This document shows, in pieces, positions 1-9,017 of a DNA stretch of 64,000 bases (within the stretch, counting starts at the first letter, position 1; the number at the start of each line of letters is the position of its first letter). The stretch is taken from positions 4,426,001-4,490,000 of the forward strand of contig NZ_LR813084.1 of the NCBI RefSeq assembly GCF_903815225.1, given 5' to 3'. A model generated the notes under the pieces. It searched no databases. It saw only the letters and a list, made by a program, of their open reading frames with translations, and was not told the origin of the DNA. Made by a program: the position numbers and the translations under genes. The stretch is from Delftia tsuruhatensis (lineage in GTDB: Bacteria > Pseudomonadota > Gammaproteobacteria > Burkholderiales > Burkholderiaceae_C).

Positions 1-1
1 A

Positions 2-2838
2 AAGCGCGCAGCCCGTGACGGCCGAGCCGGGGAGCCGGCCGAGCTCACCCAGGCGCGCCAGGCGCGGCGCAGCGCCGAACACCGCCGCGCCCAGCTGGAG
101 CTGGCGCTGCGCCAGGAGGAGCAATCCACCATCGAGGCCCGCCAGCGCCTGCTGGCCACCCAGTTGCAGGCCCAGCGCCGCGAATTGCAGGAGCGCATGC
201 CGCGCGCGGCATGGCTGACCCAGCGTATCGCCGATCGCAGCCGCCAGAAGCTGGAGCAGCAGGTGCAGGAAATGGAGCTGGCCGCCGCCCATGCCTCGGC
301 GGCCGACCCGGCCATCCGCGATCTGGCGCAGCAAAACGCGGCCCTGGCGGCCCAGATCCTGAAGAACTCCAATGCGCTGGCCCAGGAGCGCCAGACCCTG
401 GCCAATGACGAATATGTCCGCGACCAATTGAGCGCCACGCTGCGCGACACCCAGGCGAGGCTGCGCCTGGGCGGGGCAGCGCCGCCGTGGGCCAGTGGCT
501 GTGGCAGCAGCGCGTGGAACTGTCGTCCGCCAGCGCCACGCAGGCACGCCACCGGGCCGTGCAGCGCCAGCTGGCCGAGCTGCGGCTGACACTGTTCAAC
601 TCCAGCAAACTGCGCCTGAACCCTGGCTCCGGTGCGGCGCACGGCACCGTGGACGCAGGCATGCCCTCCGCCAGCCCCGCACAGCCGGCCGACGCCGCCA
701 CCTCGGCCCGCCAGGCCGCGCTGCTGGCCCGGCAGGTGGCGTTGACCGACCAGCTCCAGCCCGTGCTGCTGCGCCGCATCGCGGTGCTGGAGCAGACCGA
801 CGATGCCCTGCGGGCTGCGCTGCGCAGCGGCGGCGAGTTGCGGCAGGTGCTGGACAAGGAACTGCTGTGGTTCCCCAGCCACCGTCCCATGGACCGCGCC
901 TGGCTCGGCGAATGGCGGGCGCTGGAGCAGGACATCGAAGGCAGCACCTCCCCTGGAAGACGGCACGCGCACTGGCCGCCAGCATCTGGAACGACCCTGG
1001 GCCTTCGGCGCTGTCGGCCTGATCGTGGCCCTGCTGCTGGGCCTGCGCCGCCATGCGCTGCGCCAGTTGCAGTCCATTGCCGTGCGCGTGGGCGACTTCA
1101 CGCGGGACCACTTCGGCCTGAGCCTGCTCGCCCTCGGCTGGAGCCTGCTCTACACCCTGCCCTGGAGCTTTGCGGCCGCAGCGCTGGGCGGACTGCTGCA
1201 GGGGCCGGAGACCGTGGGCACGGCGCTGGAACCCCTGGGATCCGCCCTGGTGCAGCTCAGCGACTTCATCTTCGTCGCCACCCTGCTCAATGCGCTGTTC
1301 TGCCCCGGCGGACTGGCGCTGGCCCACTTCGGCTGGCCAGCCGAGCGCGTGCAGATGCTGCGCCAGATGGTGCGCCGTGCCGCCTGGCTGATCGTGCCGG
1401 CCGAACTGCTGGGTGGCATTGCCTTCTACAGCCATGACAACCACGCCATCAGCACCTGGGGGCGCATCTCCATCCTGATGCTGTCGCTGGGCCTGGCCTG
1501 GATGGCCTGGCTCTACTTCCGCCGCGCGCACCAGCAAAGCGCACGCGCATCCACTGGGGCCAGATCGTCAGCGTGGTGCTGATGCTCATGCTCAGCGCCC
1601 TGGCGGTCGGCATCGTGCTGGGCTATGTCTACACGGCCACCGAATTCATCCAGGCGCTGATGGCCAGCTTCGTGTTCCTGGGCGCCGTCGAGGTCCTGGT
1701 CAGCCTGCTGCGCCGCTGGCTGCTGCTGGGCGAGCGGCGCCTGGCGCTGAACCGCCTGCGCGAGGCCGCAAGACTGGCCCAGGCCGGCATGGCCGCCGAC
1801 ACCGGCAAGGCCCCGACCGACGAAGCCAGCCAGATGGCCCTGGTGACCGTGGGCACGCAGGCCCACCGGCTGCTGGGCCTGCTGCAGCAGGTGCTCGTCG
1901 TGCTGACCCTGGTCTATGCCTGGCTGCCCGTGCTGCCCGCGCTGCTGCGCTCCGAGGGGTGGTCCTCTGGTACACCACCAACACCGGTGCCGACGGCATT
2001 GCGCATGCCGCGCCCGTGAGCCTGATGGACGCACTGCTGGGCGTGATGATCCTGCTGCTGACCATCAGCTTCGCACGCAACCTGCCCGGCCTGGTGGAGG
2101 TGACGCTGTCGGCGTCCACGCGCATCAGCAGCTCCGCGCGCTACACCATTGCCACGCTGGCGCGCTACGCCATCACCATCGCGGGCACGGTCAGTGCCGT
2201 CACGCTGCTGGGGCTGCGCTGGGGCCAGCTGCAATGGATGGTGGCCGCGCTGACCGTGGGCCTGGGTTTCGGCCTCCAGGAAATCTTCGCCAACTTCGTC
2301 TCCGGCCTGATCCTGCTGGTCGAGCGCCCCTTCCGCGTGGGCGACGTCATCACCATCGACACCCTCACCGGCACCGTGACACGCATCCGCACGCGCGCCA
2401 CCACGGTGCTGGACTTCGACAACAAGGAAATCGTCATCCCCAACAAGACCTTCATCACGGGCCAGGTGACGAACTGGACCCTGAGCGATGACGTGACACG
2501 CCTGGTGATCGACGTGGCCGTGGCCCATGGCAACGACCCCGGCCAGGTGCGCGACATGCTGCTGAACGTCGCCCTGGAGCACCCAAGGTGCTGCGCGAGC
2601 CCGAACCCAACTGCTGGTTCATGGCGCTGGAGGGCAGCGGCCAGCGCTTCGAGCTGCGCGCCTACGTGGGCAAGGTGGAAGACCGACTGCCCGTGCGCCA
2701 CGAGCTGAACCAGCGTGTCAACGACCGGCTCAAGGCCGCAGGCATCACCGTCGCCTTCCCCAGCTGGACCTGCATGTGCGCGATGTGCCGGCGCCTGCGG
2801 CACCGCAGGGCATCACGCCCGCGCCCCAGGGACACTGA
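2..2838 (+). pseudogene. MscS/MscK-type mechanosensitive channel, 5' end outside window, six frameshifts
   Basis: The stretch encodes one protein only if the frame is changed six times. The frame open at base 2 gives a charged, Gln/Ala-rich coiled-coil region of the kind found in the periplasmic part of MscK-like channels. Several hydrophobic segments follow (about 1.0-2.3 kb). Next comes the MscS core, with FGLQEIFANFVSGLILL, the RPFRVGD segment and IVIPNKTFITGQVTNW, and then the soluble C-terminal domain. Frame breaks fall near 475, 945, 1545, 1958, 2585 and 2757. Five look like one missing base and one like one extra base, mostly beside runs of 3-4 identical bases. The reconstructed end is the TGA at 2836-2838. 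The family opens under membrane tension to release solutes. The protein sequence between breaks is well conserved, so this is either very recent decay or local sequence error. The 5' end and start codon are not in the window. Confidence 0.8.
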
Positions 2839-3061
2839 GCGCCCGGGACTCAGCCGGATCCAGCCGCCGGACCGGTCCTTCCGGGCGGTGGCGGCGCCCA
2901 GGCGCTTCGGACGGGCTATTCCCATGGCCCGCCTTGGGGACAGGCATGGTCATCGCCATTCGAAAGACATCAAGACCTCGCGCAATTCCGAATTTCCACA
3001 ATCACTTCTCAAGAATGGGGGCAGTAGCTTATAGCATCCTGTTGCAACTCGCGCTCAATCT

Positions 3062-3571
3062 TCATTCGCCTTCCGGACAGGAAATACCTTCAACACTCTC
3101 AAGCTGATAAACAACCATTTCGCCCCTGCACGACGTCGATAGCAAAAAATTTGCATAATAAAACGTTCTATTAAAACTATTCTGCGCCTGTGTTGTTCTG
3201 ATGAGAACTCGATATACATCCCCTGGCGTCAATTCAGATATATTCCCAACACGATTTTCTGAAGAAGGTTCGTGAAACACATCTGTTCCATACGGGGTGC
3301 AAGTATTATTAGCAAGTATCATTTGCTTATAATTATTTTCGTCATATTTCCATAAATTATAATTTCCCTTCATCACAAGAATCAGAGATATCTTTGTTTT
3401 CTTCGGATCAGAAATTTCCTTATTTGGCATACCAAAACAAGGCACCCCATCTACCTGAGCTACAGATGCATCACCAAACCAGGGGTCCTCAAACCAGAAG
3501 CACCCTGCCATCAGCATGGCAGGCAGCAAAACAGCGCAGATTCCTGTGTATTTCTTCACCTCAAAGACCAC
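3062..3571 (-). CDS. Small periplasmic lipoprotein, T6SS-immunity-like (paralogue 1)
   Basis: The protein starts with a short lipoprotein signal (VKKYTGICAVLLPAMLMAGC), with the lipobox LMAGC making the Cys the acylated residue. The mature part is about 140 residues. It contains CFWFEDPWFG, a PCFGMPNKE motif, a second conserved Cys (CTPYG) and an LTPGDVYRVLIR strand near the end. This layout resembles short lipoproteins annotated as putative type VI secretion immunity proteins; that assignment is an inference. I chose the GTG at 3571 because a GGAGGAG ribosome-binding sequence lies about ten bases upstream. GTG at 3559 is an alternative, and the frame stays open further upstream without a better start. 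It is a clear paralogue of the next gene upstream on the same strand. Base composition is much lower in GC than the flanks, suggesting transfer. Confidence 0.6.
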   Translation of the reverse strand: MVFEVKKYTGICAVLLPAMLMAGCFWFEDPWFGDASVAQVDGVPCFGMPNKEISDPKKTKISLILVMKGNYNLWKYDENNYKQMILANNTCTPYGTDVFHEPSSENRVGNISELTPGDVYRVLIRTTQAQNSFNRTFYYANFLLSTSCRGEMVVYQLESVEGISCPEGE

Positions 3572-3688
3572 GGCAACCCATCTCCTCCCAGACCCTAGCG
3601 TTCCGTATATTCCATAACCGCAACCGCTTCTTGAATCGCTACTTCTCAGGGCAGACATACTCCTTGGCACTTGCAAGCTGCATAACAA

Positions 3689-4132
3689 TTATTCCCCGTC
3701 CACCTGGCGTCTGAAGCAGAAATTTGCACGATAAAACGTTCTATCAAAACCATCATTTTCCCTTCTTGATCTGACAAGCACCCTGTAGACAGTACCCGCC
3801 TTCAACCCATGTATTTCTCCGATATTCTTCGCGCGGGGGGATTTTTCACTTAACGCCTCTACTGTGTAAGGAATACATGAACTTGCGGCGAGTCGCATCT
3901 TTCCATAATCTTTCTCGCTGTAACTCCATAGCTCATTTTCACCTTGACTCAGCACCACAAAGGAAATTTTGGTTGTTTCATAGTCGGCGATCTCCTTTTT
4001 CGGAAGCCCAAAGCATGGTACTCCAGAATATTGAGTCACTAGTGCTTCACCGAACCAGGGGTCTTCATACCAAAAGCATCCTGACAATAGCAAAGCAAGC
4101 AAGGTACTAGGGAAGATTATTTTTTTTATCAC
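3689..4132 (-). CDS. Small periplasmic lipoprotein, T6SS-immunity-like (paralogue 2)
   Basis: The lipoprotein signal VIKKIIFPSTLLALLLSGC is followed by CFWYEDPWFGEALV, GVPCFGLPKKEIAD, a second Cys in SSCIPYTV and LKAGTVYRVLVRS near the C-terminus. The same blocks occur in the same order in the neighbouring lipoprotein, so the two arose by duplication. The GTG at 4132 gives a signal peptide of normal length with TTGAGA upstream as a possible ribosome-binding site. ATG at 4168 would add an unusual N-terminal extension. The start overlaps the 3' end of the broken Vgr-related gene by 26 bases, which implies co-transcription. The second Cys pair could form a disulphide in the periplasm. A role as an immunity protein protecting against a secreted toxin is inferred from architecture and context only. 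Confidence 0.6.
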   Translation of the reverse strand: MIKKIIFPSTLLALLLSGCFWYEDPWFGEALVTQYSGVPCFGLPKKEIADYETTKISFVVLSQGENELWSYSEKDYGKMRLAASSCIPYTVEALSEKSPRAKNIGEIHGLKAGTVYRVLVRSRRENDGFDRTFYRANFCFRRQVDGE

Positions 4133-4769
4133 ACGGATTCTCAAGAAAATCTGCAAGTAAACTCTCATAGATTGGTATCCATTCTTCACCAAAATATTCA
4201 TCGTTACTGATCGCTTCTTTTTTTTTCTTCAAATACTTCAGAACAAAATAGTCAGCAACGATATTACCTTGCGCCTCCATATTGTAGTCAGACAGTTTTT
4301 TATCAGCATCCAATATATATTCATAGCTCAGACCCAGCCGTATGGCTCCTCGCGCCATAACAGGATATCCCTGCTGATATTGCCAAATATGAGTCATCTC
4401 ATGAACAAAAAATATATTTCATTGAAGACTCAATTTCCATCGAGTAATCCTCCGAAAATATCTCGGGAGGAAAAAATATATCCCCGCAGGTGCCATGGCC
4501 GTATGGCTTGGCTGGAACGGAATGAACCGGCCCCTGTAGATTCTGACCATGGAGCAGTCCACCGAGTCGCCGAAGATCTGCCGGACGATGTGCCGCTCTC
4601 CAAAGGTCAGAGGCCGGCTGCCATTCCTGGGCGTGGTTTTATGGATGGCGGCGGGGTCGTACCTGGGGTTCCACTGGTCACCCACATACATGGGTTCGGA
4701 GTCCTCGATGCCACGGCCACCCTGGGACGGTGGCTGGCTGCATGAAGAACCGTTGGTCCCCGCATCCAC
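4107..4769 (-). pseudogene. Vgr-related HExxH protein, broken by two compensating frameshifts
   Basis: Two open segments in the same frame are separated by a TGA at 4419-4421. The upstream part contains RPLTFGERHIVRQIFGDSVD and MAPAGIYFF. The downstream part reads VHEMTHIWQYQQGYPVMARG and so carries an HExxH metalloprotease-type motif. The order (RPLTxGE, MAPxGxIYF, HExTHxWQxQQG) is that of proteins annotated as Vgr-related or Rhs-associated near type VI secretion spikes. In another frame the gap reads EDYSMEIESSMKYIF. The original protein was therefore continuous, and the break is one missing base near 4455 plus one extra T in the T-run at 4407-4412. The N-terminal boundary (ATG at 4769) is uncertain. 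It sits directly upstream of, and overlaps, the lipoprotein genes. The region is low in GC. It is likely a dead or misread secretion-linked gene. Confidence 0.65.
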
Positions 4770-4960
4770 GGGCCTGCCACCGTTGGAGCCGCATACGGGC
4801 CCTGGTCAATAGAACAAAATCATTGAATCTCCGCCTCGATTGAAAATTACTTCGCCAGTATGGCGTCGCAAAAGCCAATCCTCCAGGCGGCCTGACCAAG
4901 GCATTGCGTGAATGCGCAGTGGCTTGCGTCCGCTCGCGCAGCAACCACCAGCAGCATTCC

Positions 4961-5878
4961 TCAGAGACCTGTCCGCAGCGGACCATAAAGACCCCGGAGC
5001 AATTCCCTCACCAGGTCATGGACTGCCATGGCCGCCCGGCTGCGCACGGCCTCGGGCTTGATGGCCAGGACCACGTCGCGGTACATGCGGTCGGCATCCA
5101 GGGGGCGGATCAGCAACTGGCGGCGTGGCCGCAGCAGGCGCAGGCTGATCCAGGGAAACACGCTGGCGCCCAGGCCGGCGAGCACCGCGGCCACCTGGGT
5201 GGTGGTGGAGTTGACCTCGCCAGCCACCTGGTAGCCGGTGTCCAGCGGCGCGAAGGCCCGGTCCAGCGCGCCGCGCGTGGCATTGGGCAGGCTGGGCAAC
5301 AGCAGGAGATGCCGCGCGAGTTCGGGCAGCGGCATGGGCTTGCCATCGCCTTCGCTGGTCAGGGCACGGGCGCAGCCGAAGAAGAAGGGCTCACGCGCGA
5401 CGGCCTGGGTCTCCAGCCTGGCCGTGGCCTGCGAGGCATAGAGCACGGCCATGTCGAAGCGGCCGCTGTGCACGCCTTCCACCAGATGGCCGCTGAGCCC
5501 CTCATGCAGGGACAGGACGACCGCCGGCCAGCGCTCTCGGCAGGCGGCCAGCAATGGCACGGCCAGCGCCTGGGCGATGCTGCCCGCGATGGCCACGGAC
5601 ACCGCGCCGGCCACCTGGGACTCCTCGACCTGCACCAGAGCCCTGGCATCGGCCACCTGGCGCAGTATGGCCTGGGCCTGGCCATAGAGCAGCCGGCCCG
5701 TGGCCGTGGGCTGCACGCCCAGCGGGCCGCGGACCAGCAGGGTGCTGTGCAGTTCCTGCTCCAGCAGCTTGAGCTGGTGGCTCACGGCGGAGGGCACCAC
5801 ATGCAGCGCATCGCAGGCGCGCGTGATGCTCTGGGCATCGATCACGGCCACGAGGTATCGGAGCTGGCGCAGTTCCAT
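4961..5878 (-). CDS. LysR-family transcriptional regulator
   Basis: The 305-residue protein opens with a LysR helix-turn-helix (MELRQLRYLVAVIDAQSITR, then PSAVSHQLKLLEQEL at about residues 29-43). An effector-binding domain of normal length follows (about residues 90-300). The gene is divergent from the CitE-like / CoA-transferase / Bug / FAH operon, with 115 bases between the two starts. By the usual LysR logic it should control that operon in response to its substrate or an intermediate. That regulatory link is inferred from position; the effector is unknown. Confidence 0.9.
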   Translation of the reverse strand: MELRQLRYLVAVIDAQSITRACDALHVVPSAVSHQLKLLEQELHSTLLVRGPLGVQPTATGRLLYGQAQAILRQVADARALVQVEESQVAGAVSVAIAGSIAQALAVPLLAACRERWPAVVLSLHEGLSGHLVEGVHSGRFDMAVLYASQATARLETQAVAREPFFFGCARALTSEGDGKPMPLPELARHLLLLPSLPNATRGALDRAFAPLDTGYQVAGEVNSTTTQVAAVLAGLGASVFPWISLRLLRPRRQLLIRPLDADRMYRDVVLAIKPEAVRSRAAMAVHDLVRELLRGLYGPLRTGL

Positions 5879-5993
5879 GCGGATCCCCTGGGATTCGGTT
5901 TGCGAGAAGGCGGGTTCTGAATTCCTCAGCCACGGGCACGAGGGTGCTGCCTACATTGTGCTCACCACCATCGCCAGCGACCACGCCCGCCCC

Positions 5994-6839
5994 ATGACCT
6001 TCCGCCCCCGATCCCTGCTCTACATCCCGGCCACGGCAACGCGCTTCATGGCCCGCGCCGCGCAGCGCGGGGCCGATGCCATCGTGCTCGACCTCGAGGA
6101 TGCCGTCGCCCCCGCGCACAAGGCGCAGGCCCGCGCGCTGCTGGCGCCGGCCATCGCCGGCCTGAAAAAGGCCTGCCCCGTGCTCGTGCGCATCAATGCC
6201 GACGAGGCCCTGTGGCGCGAGGACACCGGGGCCGCGCTGTCGGCGGGCTGCGATGGCCTGGTGATTCCCAAGGTGGAGTCGGCCGCCGATGTGCAACGCG
6301 TCGCCGCACTGGCCGAGGCCCGCGGCGCGCGCGCACTGCATCTGCAAGCCATCGTGGAGACGCCCCGGGCGCTGCTGCACCTGGGCGAGATCGCCCACGC
6401 CTCGCCCCGCCTGACGTCACTGGCCTTCGGCGGCGAGGACTTCGCCACGGCGCTGGACGTGGCGCCCCTGCCTTGCGCGCTGTCCATGCCGGCGCAGGCC
6501 GTGGCCATCGCGGCCGTGGCGGCCGGACTGCACCCCATGGGCCTGGCCGGCACCATAGGCGGCTATGGCGACCTGGAGGCATTCGAGGCCCTGGCCCGGC
6601 TCTCTCGCGCCCTGGGCATGCGCGGCGCCGCCTGCATCCACCCGGCCCAGTTGCCGGTGCTGCACCTGGCCTTCGGCGCCAGCGAAGAGCAGTTGCAACA
6701 GGCGCGCGAAATCGTGCGGGCCCACGAGCATGCCCAGGCACGGGGCCAGGGCGCCGTGGCCGTCGCGGGCCACATGGTCGATGCGCCCATCGCCGAACGC
6801 GCGCGCCGCCTGCTGCGCGATGCCGGAGAACAGGCATGA
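5994..6839 (+). CDS. HpcH/HpaI aldolase (CitE-like CoA-ester lyase)
   Basis: The 281-residue protein has the CitE/CLYBL pattern: an N-terminal RSLLYIPATATRFMARAA, the LDLEDAVAP metal-site segment, VRINA, IPKVESA, IVETPRALLHLGEIA, LAFGGEDFATAL and a C-terminal IHPAQL. Family members cleave (3S)-malyl-, citramalyl- or related CoA esters to acetyl-CoA or another acyl-CoA plus a 2-oxoacid, using Mg2+. The adjoining class III CoA-transferase would make such a CoA ester, so a two-step activation and cleavage of a small hydroxy-dicarboxylate is plausible. The substrate is not identifiable from sequence. Its stop overlaps the next start as ATGA, indicating translational coupling. The ATG at 5994 was chosen because the family-conserved N-terminus begins there; the open frame extends further upstream into the regulator region. 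Confidence 0.88.
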   Translation: MTFRPRSLLYIPATATRFMARAAQRGADAIVLDLEDAVAPAHKAQARALLAPAIAGLKKACPVLVRINADEALWREDTGAALSAGCDGLVIPKVESAADVQRVAALAEARGARALHLQAIVETPRALLHLGEIAHASPRLTSLAFGGEDFATALDVAPLPCALSMPAQAVAIAAVAAGLHPMGLAGTIGGYGDLEAFEALARLSRALGMRGAACIHPAQLPVLHLAFGASEEQLQQAREIVRAHEHAQARGQGAVAVAGHMVDAPIAERARRLLRDAGEQA

Positions 6840-7987
6840 GCGCCCCCGCCCTGCCCCTGCACGGCATCCGGGTGCTGGACCTCTCGCGCCTGGCCGCGGG
6901 CAACATGCTCACACTGCAGCTGGCCGACTTCGGCGCCGAAGTCATCAAGGTCGAGGCGCCCGGCGGCGACACCTTACGCGACTGGACGAGCGACGGCCAG
7001 CCACTGTGGTGGCAGATCTACGCGCGCAACAAGAAAAGCATCTGCCTGGACCTGCGCGAAGGCGCCGACGTTCAAAGCCTGCTGCGGCTGGCCGAATCCG
7101 CCCAGATCCTCGTCGAAAGCTTTCGCCACGGTGCCCTGGAGAAATTCGGCCTGGGGCCGGATGTCCTGCTCGAACGCAACCCCCGCCTGGTGATCGTGCG
7201 CATCTCGGGCTGGGGCCAGACGGGGCCCTATGCCCGGCGCCCCGGCTTCGGCACCCTGGTCGAGGCCTTTTCCGGCTTCGCCGAGAAGAACGGCTTTCCC
7301 GACAAGCCCCCCGCCCTGCCCAACCTCGGCCTGGCCGACATGATCGCAGGCCTGGCCGGCGTGGGCGCCGCCATGTTCGCCCTCAGGGAGGTGGAAACCA
7401 ATGGCGGCCAGGGCCAGGTCGTGGACCTGTCGCTGCTGGAGCCCCTGCTGGCCGTGCTGGGCCCCGATCCCGCCATTTTCCGCCGCACGGGGCGGCTGCC
7501 CAGGCGCATGGGCAATCGCGCCGAGATCGCCGCGCCACGCAACGCCTACCCTTGCGCCGATGGCCGCTGGCTGGTGATGTCCGGCTCCACCCAGCGCATG
7601 GCCGAGCGCATCTTCGAGGCCATCGGCCGCAAGGAGCTTGGCGCCGATCCCCGTTTCGCCACCAATGCCGCACGACTGCGGAATGCCGATGCGCTGGACA
7701 CACTGATCGGCGGCTTCGTGGCCCGGCGCAGCCTGCCGGACAACCTGCGGCACTTCGCCCAATGGGAAGTGACCGTGGGCCCGGTGCTCGACGTGGCGCA
7801 ATTGCTGGACGACGAGCATGTGCGCTCCAGGGGCTGCATCACCGACCTCCCCGATGCCGAAGGCCGCCCCCTGCCCATGCACAACGTCTTTCCGCGCCTG
7901 TCGCGCACGCCGGGCTCCATACGCAGCCTGGGCCCCGCACTGGGAGAACACCAGGACCTGGTGCCGCCCGCCGACAGCGCCGACTGA
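6836..7987 (+). CDS. Class III CoA-transferase (CaiB/BaiF family)
   Basis: The 383-residue protein begins LHGIRVLDLSRLAAGNMLTL and has the typical FGAEVIKVEAPGGDTLRDW block, NKKSICLDLR and SGWGQTGPY. LGLADMIAGLAG carries the catalytic Asp found in this family, which forms the acyl-anhydride and then glutamyl-type CoA intermediate. The family moves CoA from a donor such as succinyl-CoA to a carboxylic acid. Translation is coupled to the upstream CitE-like lyase by a four-base overlap, so the pair probably activates and then cleaves one substrate. Citramalate, malate or a methylated analogue would fit family precedent, but this is inference. Length is normal (about 380-400). Confidence 0.9.
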   Translation: MSAPALPLHGIRVLDLSRLAAGNMLTLQLADFGAEVIKVEAPGGDTLRDWTSDGQPLWWQIYARNKKSICLDLREGADVQSLLRLAESAQILVESFRHGALEKFGLGPDVLLERNPRLVIVRISGWGQTGPYARRPGFGTLVEAFSGFAEKNGFPDKPPALPNLGLADMIAGLAGVGAAMFALREVETNGGQGQVVDLSLLEPLLAVLGPDPAIFRRTGRLPRRMGNRAEIAAPRNAYPCADGRWLVMSGSTQRMAERIFEAIGRKELGADPRFATNAARLRNADALDTLIGGFVARRSLPDNLRHFAQWEVTVGPVLDVAQLLDDEHVRSRGCITDLPDAEGRPLPMHNVFPRLSRTPGSIRSLGPALGEHQDLVPPADSAD

Positions 7988-8018
7988 AGGCATGCCCATA
8001 CAACGACGGAGACACACC

Positions 8019-8996
8019 ATGGCCCTTCTCAGCACCTTTGCCAGCACCTTCCTCGGCACATGCCTCATCCGTGCGACCGCAGCAGCCGTGGCCGCCACGC
8101 TGGCTGCCGCGCCTGCCCATGCCGCGCCTGCACAACTGGTCACCCTGGTCGTCCCCGCGGCCCCGGGCGGCGCCAACGACATCGTGGCGCGCGTCATGGA
8201 GCCGCTGCTGCGCGTCGAACTCGGCAGCCCGGTGGTGGTCGAGAACCGGGGCGGCGGTGGCGGCAACGTGGGCGCCGCCCATGTGGCACGCGCGGAGGCC
8301 GGCAGCAACCTGTGGCTGCTGACCTCGGCCAGCATCATCACCATGAACCCCGGCCTGTTCGCCAATCCGGGCTTCGACACGCTGCGCGACTTCGTGCCCG
8401 TGGCGGGCATCGCCAGCGTCCCCCATGTGCTGCTGGTCAACAAGGACTTCGCCCCCTCCACCCTGCGCAAGGCACCCGGAAAGTACTTCTTCGGCTCGGC
8501 CGGCAATGGCACCTATTCGCACATCCTCATGGAATTCCTCAAGCGGGCCGAAAAGGTGGATGCCGCCCATGTCCCGTTCCGGGGCGTGGCGCCGGCCATG
8601 ACCGAGCTGATGGCCGGGCGCATACAGATGCTGATCAGCACCCTGCCCTCGGCCATGCCATATCTTGAAAGCCGCGACGTCAAGGCCCTGGCCGTGTTCT
8701 CCGAACAGCGCAGCGAATTCCTGCCCGACCTGCCCCTGGCCCGGGACACCGTTCCCGGCCTGGTCGGCGACCTGTGGATCGCCCTGTATGCCCCCAGGAC
8801 CACACAGCCCCGGGAGGTGGAACGCATGCGCCAGGCCGTGGGCAAGGCCCAGGCATCGCCCGAGCTGCGCGAGAAGTTCCGCAAAATGGGGGCCAGCGTC
8901 CATGCGCCCACGGTCCAGGAGCTGCGCCAGCAGACCTCGGCGGATCTGGCACGCTGGAGCCAGCTGATCAGGCAGGCCGGCATCCAGGTTGACTAG
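8019..8996 (+). CDS. Bug-type tripartite tricarboxylate transporter substrate-binding protein
   Basis: The 325-residue protein has a long Ala-rich signal peptide ending near AHA (about residue 36). It is followed by the Bug-family start VTLVVPAAPGGANDIVARV, GSPVVVENRGGGGGNVGA, the YSHILMEFLKR region and PFRGVAPAMTELMAGRIQ. Such proteins bind carboxylates or similar small anions in the periplasm for TctAB-type transport or signalling. No TctA or TctB membrane gene is present here, which is common for this expanded family in Burkholderiales. A GGAGAC sequence precedes the chosen ATG. In the operon it probably captures the substrate consumed by the CoA-transferase and lyase. Confidence 0.88.
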   Translation: MALLSTFASTFLGTCLIRATAAAVAATLAAAPAHAAPAQLVTLVVPAAPGGANDIVARVMEPLLRVELGSPVVVENRGGGGGNVGAAHVARAEAGSNLWLLTSASIITMNPGLFANPGFDTLRDFVPVAGIASVPHVLLVNKDFAPSTLRKAPGKYFFGSAGNGTYSHILMEFLKRAEKVDAAHVPFRGVAPAMTELMAGRIQMLISTLPSAMPYLESRDVKALAVFSEQRSEFLPDLPLARDTVPGLVGDLWIALYAPRTTQPREVERMRQAVGKAQASPELREKFRKMGASVHAPTVQELRQQTSADLARWSQLIRQAGIQVD

Positions 8997-9017
8997 CGTG
9001 TGTTTACAGGAGACCCC

